Part shown: piece after piece, positions 32,655 to 35,581 of the stretch
How the letters are laid out: the number at the start of each line of letters is the position of its first letter
How positions within the stretch are numbered: the first letter of the stretch is position 1
Assembly: GCA_039714795.1 (NCBI GenBank)
Contig: JBDLIP010000007.1
Location: 1 to 35,581, forward strand
Length of the DNA stretch: 35,581 nucleotides
Direction: 5' to 3'
Origin: Pseudomonadota bacterium
GTDB taxonomy: Bacteria > Pseudomonadota > Alphaproteobacteria > JAGOMX01
Notes under the pieces: generated by a model
Seen by the model: only the letters and a program-made list of their open reading frames with translations
The model's database searches: none
What the model was told of the DNA's origin: nothing
Translations under genes and position numbers: made by a program

Positions 32655-33878
32655 TCAAAGATAGCCAACAGGAATAGCAGTAACTTCTCGGGAAATAGGT
32701 ACATCTTTTTCCACAAAGCAAATAACTGCGCCATGGCCAACCTTTTTCCCTAGTTTTTGCAGCAAATGAAAGTGCTTGGATGCGGTTCTAGATGGCCTTG
32801 CGGTCTTTTTAAATTCTACTGGATAAAAAGTCCCTCCTGTTTCAATGACGAGATCTACCTCCCGTTGATCGAGATCACGATAGTAGTAAAAATGCGGAGT
32901 TACGCCATTATGAAAATAGCTTTTAAGAATTTCGGTAAAGATATAGGTCTCAAGGATGGCACCAGACATTGCCCCCAGTTCTAGTGACTCAGGATTTGGC
33001 CACTTGGTAAGATAGCTACATAAACCGGTATCAAGAAAGTATAGCTTTGGTGTCTTGACAAGACGTTTGGTTACATTGCGATAATATGGTTGTAACAAAT
33101 AAATAATTCCTGATGCTTCAAGGACCGAGAGCCATGCCTTTGCTGTCTTGTGATCGATATCTACATCACGCGCTAGGTTTGAGTAGTTTAAAAGCTGCCC
33201 TGTTCTTGCGGCAACAACACTAAGGAATTTACTAAAAGCTATTTCATCACTAATGTTTAAGATATCTCTAATATCACGTTGGATGTAGGTTTTGATATAT
33301 GAGTTATAAAAAATATTTGAGGAAATTTTAGGATCTTGGGTTAATTTAGGAAAGGCGCCAAGCCAAATGCGTTCATAAACATCTATCAACGGTTTTGGCT
33401 TTGTCATGTTTTTTTTTGCGCTATTGATCCAATCAAGGGTTGGCAGAAAAGGCTCTGTTTTGTCATGACGCCCATCAATTTCTGCCTGGGAAAGTCCAAG
33501 CAGATCTATGATAGCCACACGGCCTGCAAGGCTTTCGGTTATTCCTTTCATTAAATGGAATTTCTGAGATCCTGTAAGCCAAAAAAGCCCCGACTTTTGT
33601 TCGCGATCGGCAATGATTTTAATGGCACTGAACAACTGTGGGGCGTATTGGACTTCGTCAATCAGTAAAGGTGGTTTGTGTGCTTGTAAAAAGAGAACTG
33701 GATCATTCTGCGCGATTTCTCTTTCCTGTAGGTCATCCAAGGTAACGTAATTACGATTTTGTTCTGCACACATTTTAAGTAGTGTGGTTTTTCCAACCTG
33801 ACGCGGTCCTGTCACAAGCAAAACAGGAAAGGTCGCATCAACTTCTCTGACTGTTTTAGTAAGGCTGCGTTGTAACAT
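32655..33878 (-). CDS. AAA ATPase with C-terminal DUF4143 domain
   Basis: The 407-residue protein has Walker A GPRQVGKTT at 24-32, Walker B LLIDEVQ at 71-77, and the sensor-like WLTGSQKF near 100. A winged-helix-like middle (about 200-260) precedes the DUF4143 region with TPKLYFLDTGLCSYLTKW and YYYRDLDQREVDLVIETGG followed by YPVEFKKTA. The last part has the D...ExK arrangement of a restriction-endonuclease-like fold. These ATPases are common, often multicopy and associated with genome plasticity; their cellular job is unsettled. It converges on the SNF2 gene with a 33-bp gap, so it is not part of the chaperone operon. Two palindromes lie just before its start. Confidence 0.9.
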   Translation of the reverse strand: MLQRSLTKTVREVDATFPVLLVTGPRQVGKTTLLKMCAEQNRNYVTLDDLQEREIAQNDPVLFLQAHKPPLLIDEVQYAPQLFSAIKIIADREQKSGLFWLTGSQKFHLMKGITESLAGRVAIIDLLGLSQAEIDGRHDKTEPFLPTLDWINSAKKNMTKPKPLIDVYERIWLGAFPKLTQDPKISSNIFYNSYIKTYIQRDIRDILNISDEIAFSKFLSVVAARTGQLLNYSNLARDVDIDHKTAKAWLSVLEASGIIYLLQPYYRNVTKRLVKTPKLYFLDTGLCSYLTKWPNPESLELGAMSGAILETYIFTEILKSYFHNGVTPHFYYYRDLDQREVDLVIETGGTFYPVEFKKTARPSRTASKHFHLLQKLGKKVGHGAVICFVEKDVPISREVTAIPVGYL

Positions 33879-33890
33879 TCTCTTAAGCCT

Positions 33891-33923
33891 CGTTTAATTG
33901 GGAATTCTATACCAAATTAAACG
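33891..33923. promoter_or_regulatory. Operator-like palindrome 1 before the DUF4143 ATPase gene
   Basis: CGTTTAATTGG (33891-33901) pairs with CCAAATTAAACG (33912-33923), with one extra base in the second arm and a 10-bp spacer. It begins 13 bp from the ATPase start codon on the opposite strand, so it would overlap promoter or leader. The same arm sequence recurs in palindrome 2. Confidence 0.6.
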
Positions 33924-33950
33924 AAAAAAAACTATTTGGCAAACAAAAAC

Positions 33951-33985
33951 TCGTTTAATTGGCAATGGCATCACCAATTAAACGA
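33951..33985. promoter_or_regulatory. Operator-like palindrome 2 before the DUF4143 ATPase gene
   Basis: TCGTTTAATTGG (33951-33962) and CCAATTAAACGA (33974-33985) are perfect 12-bp arms with an 11-bp spacer. With palindrome 1, this gives four copies of one CGTTTAATTGG half-site in 95 bp. The arrangement suggests cooperative protein binding for regulation, or recognition sites for a recombinase. No regulator gene is adjacent. Confidence 0.65.
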
Positions 33986-34004
33986 AGTTTGGGTGGTTTT
34001 ATCT

Positions 34005-34028
34005 CAAGTTCGTGGGGTCACGAACTTG
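34005..34028. repeat. Perfect 10-bp hairpin in the ATPase-rpsB spacer
   Basis: CAAGTTCGTG (34005-34014) and CACGAACTTG (34019-34028) form a perfect stem with a 4-nt loop. GTTTGG (33987-33992) and CCAAAC (34031-34036) could extend it. No T-run follows on either strand, so a classical terminator is not supported. The spacer 33879-34137 holds this, the two operator-like palindromes and a hairpin repeat, but no gene that I can support. Confidence 0.6.
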
Positions 34029-34090
34029 CACCAAACAAGTTTGATTCAGCTTTTGTATTCAACGTCCATATATGACGGCCGGGGTGGTGG

Positions 34091-34110
34091 TCTGAGGCTT
34101 TGCCTCGCTA
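34091..34110 (-). repeat. Short dispersed hairpin repeat after rpsB
   Basis: On the minus strand this reads TAGCGAGGCAAAGCCTCAGA, identical but for one base to 19889-19908 after ychF. It lies 27 bp past the rpsB stop and contains the hairpin GAGGC-AAA-GCCTC. In both places it sits at a gene end, in the direction of transcription, so it may help end transcripts. The sequence beyond it (CGGCCGTCAT on the minus strand, 34072-34081) recurs at 35507-35516. Confidence 0.55.
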
Positions 34111-34137
34111 GAGGATTGTAGCCCTAAACTGAAGTCG

Positions 34138-35313
34138 TCAATCAGATTTTTTATCCGTAGCTTTTGCTTTGGTAGCAGTTGCCTTTTTGGCAGCAGCTTT
34201 TTTCTCTACTGTCTTCTTTTCTGCTGGTTTAGCTTTAGTGGTAGCAGCCTTTTTAGGAGCAGCAGTAGCCTTCTTTGCCGGCGCCTTTTTTGGAGCGTCG
34301 GTTTCTTTTTTTGCAGCAATCACCTTTTTAGCTGGGGCTTTGGGCTTAGTTGTTGTCTTTGTTGCAGCCTTCTTTTCTACTGCTTTTTTGTCTTCAGGCT
34401 TTTTAGCTTCAGGTTTGGCTTTTACCGTTACCTTTTCTTCTTTGGCAGCGGTTTTCTTTGCTACACCCTTTTCTGCTACAGGTTTTTCGTCTTTTTTAAC
34501 CTCAACTTTAGGCTTCTTTGCAGTCGCTTTCTTTGGCTTTTCTGTGGGTTTTTTCTCAACAGGCAGCATTGCGGCTTCAGCTGGTAGCTCAGCTGAGGCA
34601 CCAATGTCAACACCAGCAGCAGTCATTTGTTCCTGCAGGCCATCTAGAATTGCTTGTGAGAACAGATCGCAATACTTGGTAATGGAGCGAATCGCATCAT
34701 CATTTCCGGGGATGGGATAGTCAATGACAGTTGGATCACTATTGCTGTCCACAATACCAACGATTGGTACACCCAGTTTGCAAGCTTCTTTTACGGCTGT
34801 GTCTTCTTTGTTGGTATCAATGACGATTAACAAGTCAGGCGTTCCGCCCATTTCGCGGATTCCACCTAAAGCACGCTCCAGCTTGTTGTATGCACGCTGT
34901 AATTTTAAGCGTTCCTTCTTGGTTATGCCAGTCGTTTCATCAGCCAGTTGTTTTTCATATGAAGTTAAACGCTTGATTGATTGTGAAACGGTATTCCAGT
35001 TGGTCATCATTCCGCCGAGCCAGCGGTGATTTACATAATACTGCCCGCATTGCTGGGCCGCATTAGCAACAACATCTGAAGCCTGAGATTTTGTGCCTAC
35101 AAACAAAACGCGTCCGCCATCTTTAACGACGTCTTGGGTTTTTTGCAAAGCCGTCTGTAGCATAGGGAACGTTTGCGCCAAGTCAATAATATGAATTTTG
35201 TTACGCACTCCAAACAAGTAAGGAGCCATCTTTGGGTTCCAACGACGAGGGTGGTGGCCGTAGTGAATTCCTGCTTCCAGCAGCTCACGCATAGTAAATG
35301 TGGGTAGTGACAT
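34138..35313 (-). CDS. rpsB: 30S ribosomal protein S2 with long Lys/Ala-rich C-terminal tail
   Basis: S2 is a late-assembling small-subunit protein. Residues 1-235 are canonical: [41 protein letters not shown], then [15 protein letters not shown] and [22 protein letters not shown]. From about 253 to 391 the chain becomes a low-complexity run of Lys, Ala, Pro, Thr and Glu (repeats such as [15 protein letters not shown]), resembling histone H1. The family is usually 230-300 residues. An AAAGGA site precedes the ATG and a good promoter lies further upstream. The tsf gene, which normally follows rpsB, is absent; the downstream 260 bp are palindrome-rich spacer. Confidence 0.95.
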   Translation of the reverse strand: MSLPTFTMRELLEAGIHYGHHPRRWNPKMAPYLFGVRNKIHIIDLAQTFPMLQTALQKTQDVVKDGGRVLFVGTKSQASDVVANAAQQCGQYYVNHRWLGGMMTNWNTVSQSIKRLTSYEKQLADETTGITKKERLKLQRAYNKLERALGGIREMGGTPDLLIVIDTNKEDTAVKEACKLGVPIVGIVDSNSDPTVIDYPIPGNDDAIRSITKYCDLFSQAILDGLQEQMTAAGVDIGASAELPAEAAMLPVEKKPTEKPKKATAKKPKVEVKKDEKPVAEKGVAKKTAAKEEKVTVKAKPEAKKPEDKKAVEKKAATKTTTKPKAPAKKVIAAKKETDAPKKAPAKKATAAPKKAATTKAKPAEKKTVEKKAAAKKATATKAKATDKKSD

Positions 35314-35371
35314 ATGTCTATCCTTTCTTTTCCGGTTATGCCTCCACAGGGGTGGTTGAGCAACATATATA

Positions 35372-35406
35372 GCCGCTTCAACACCGGAGCGAAGCCGTCA
35401 AGCGGC
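35372..35406 (-). promoter_or_regulatory. Hairpin in the rpsB leader
   Basis: GCCGCTT (35372-35378) and AAGCGGC (35400-35406) are perfect 7-bp arms, with a possible inner CGG/CCG pairing. The hairpin lies in the 5' leader between the rpsB promoter and start codon. S2 controls its own synthesis through its leader in other bacteria, so this is a candidate control element; I cannot match it to a named leader family. Confidence 0.4.
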
Positions 35407-35435
35407 CCCGAAACCCTGTGTGCGATTTCTCCTTA

Positions 35436-35464
35436 TGTATAGCGAATTTGAAGGGTGAATGCAA
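35436..35464 (-). promoter_or_regulatory. Sigma-70-like promoter of rpsB
   Basis: On the minus strand a -35 box TTGCAT (35459-35464) is followed after exactly 17 bp by a -10 box TATACA (35436-35441). The start codon lies about 120 bp downstream, giving a leader of about 115 nt that includes the hairpin at 35372-35406. Confidence 0.55.
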
Positions 35465-35466
35465 GG

Positions 35467-35581
35467 TATATTGAAGTGAAACCAGGGCTGTTCAGTGAAA
35501 CCAACACGGCCGTCATCCTGAACGCTGATTTTCCGAACGTGCGACTGTAAGTCGCACGAATTGGAAAATCTTTGCGATTCA
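35467..35581. repeat. Palindromic dispersed repeat at the window end, probably partial
   Basis: The segment opens with TATATTGAAGTGAAA, which resembles the end of the 119-bp element (TATACCGAAGTGAAATC). GTGAAACCA occurs twice (35476-35484 and 35495-35503). Further on, CGTGCGACT (35538-35546) and AGTCGCACG (35550-35558) form a perfect 9-bp stem with a 3-nt loop, flanked by GATTTTCC (35527-35534) and GGAAAATC (35563-35570), which extend it. The element runs off the window edge. No coding frame is supported. Confidence 0.55.

Noticed and set aside
33891-33985. CRISPR array
   Set aside because: Only two units, each an inverted repeat; the 'spacers' are too few and uneven, and no cas genes are present.
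33936-34121. A 61-codon frame in the ATPase-rpsB spacer
   Set aside because: It runs through palindromes and a hairpin repeat and has no protein-like features.
34169-34720. A 183-codon open frame on the plus strand, rich in Ala and Phe
   Set aside because: It is the reverse reading of the Lys/Ala-rich rpsB tail; repetitive AAG/GCA codons avoid stops on the other strand. No start signals.

Overview
The window reads as chromosomal DNA of an alphaproteobacterium of moderate to low GC. The best evidence is a clear MipZ (the alphaproteobacterial division-plane ATPase) next to a membrane J-protein with a Pam18/Tim14-like J domain, plus the block rplY-pth-ychF and an alphaproteobacterial-style PotG N-terminus. 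Lysine-rich protein tails, dispersed palindromic repeats, gene remnants and DUF4143 ATPases are common in host-associated alphaproteobacteria such as Holosporales-like endosymbionts, but that placement is an inference. I found no tRNA, rRNA or CRISPR array.

Layout. Positions 1-1755: a possible gene end, a B3/B4-domain protein and a divergent ArgP-like LysR regulator with a candidate operator between them. Positions 1845-6168: a 119-bp palindromic repeat abutting potG, then a compact run potG-potH-potI-mipZ-J protein (polyamine import followed by division-site control). Positions 6183-12327 (minus strand): one tightly overlapping run starting at def: small membrane protein, GT-C-like membrane protein, GtrB/DPM1-like glycosyltransferase, asparagine synthase-like amidotransferase, methyltransferase and an ArnE/F-like small transporter. 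This looks like an envelope glycolipid or polysaccharide pathway. Positions 12431-17313: a second, divergent deformylase with altered motif I, a YwqA-like SNF2 helicase and its SWIM-domain partner, a RelE/ParE toxin remnant and a second copy of the 119-bp repeat. Positions 17441-21482: rplY, pth, ychF, birA (reverse) and a DUF6314 gene. Positions 21579-23046: an orphan secreted protein with a good terminator and a glyA gene cut off after about 100 residues.

Positions 23214-32621 hold the most interesting block: five co-directional genes that overlap or almost touch. They encode a TPR-like solenoid protein, a J-domain-like protein whose HPD motif reads PPD, a GrpE-like exchange factor with an acidic N-terminus, a divergent Hsp70 and a 1408-residue SNF2 ATPase with a large unassigned N-terminal half. 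It is a complete dedicated Hsp70 machine wired to a DNA-translocase-type motor, beside a truncated housekeeping gene. I infer a specialised chaperone-remodeller system, possibly defensive or mobile; its function cannot be read from sequence.

Positions 32655-35581: a DUF4143 AAA ATPase (reverse) with two operator-like palindromes at its 5' side, a palindrome-rich spacer, and rpsB (reverse) with an H1-like Lys/Ala tail of about 139 residues. The tsf gene does not follow rpsB. The window ends in another palindromic repeat.
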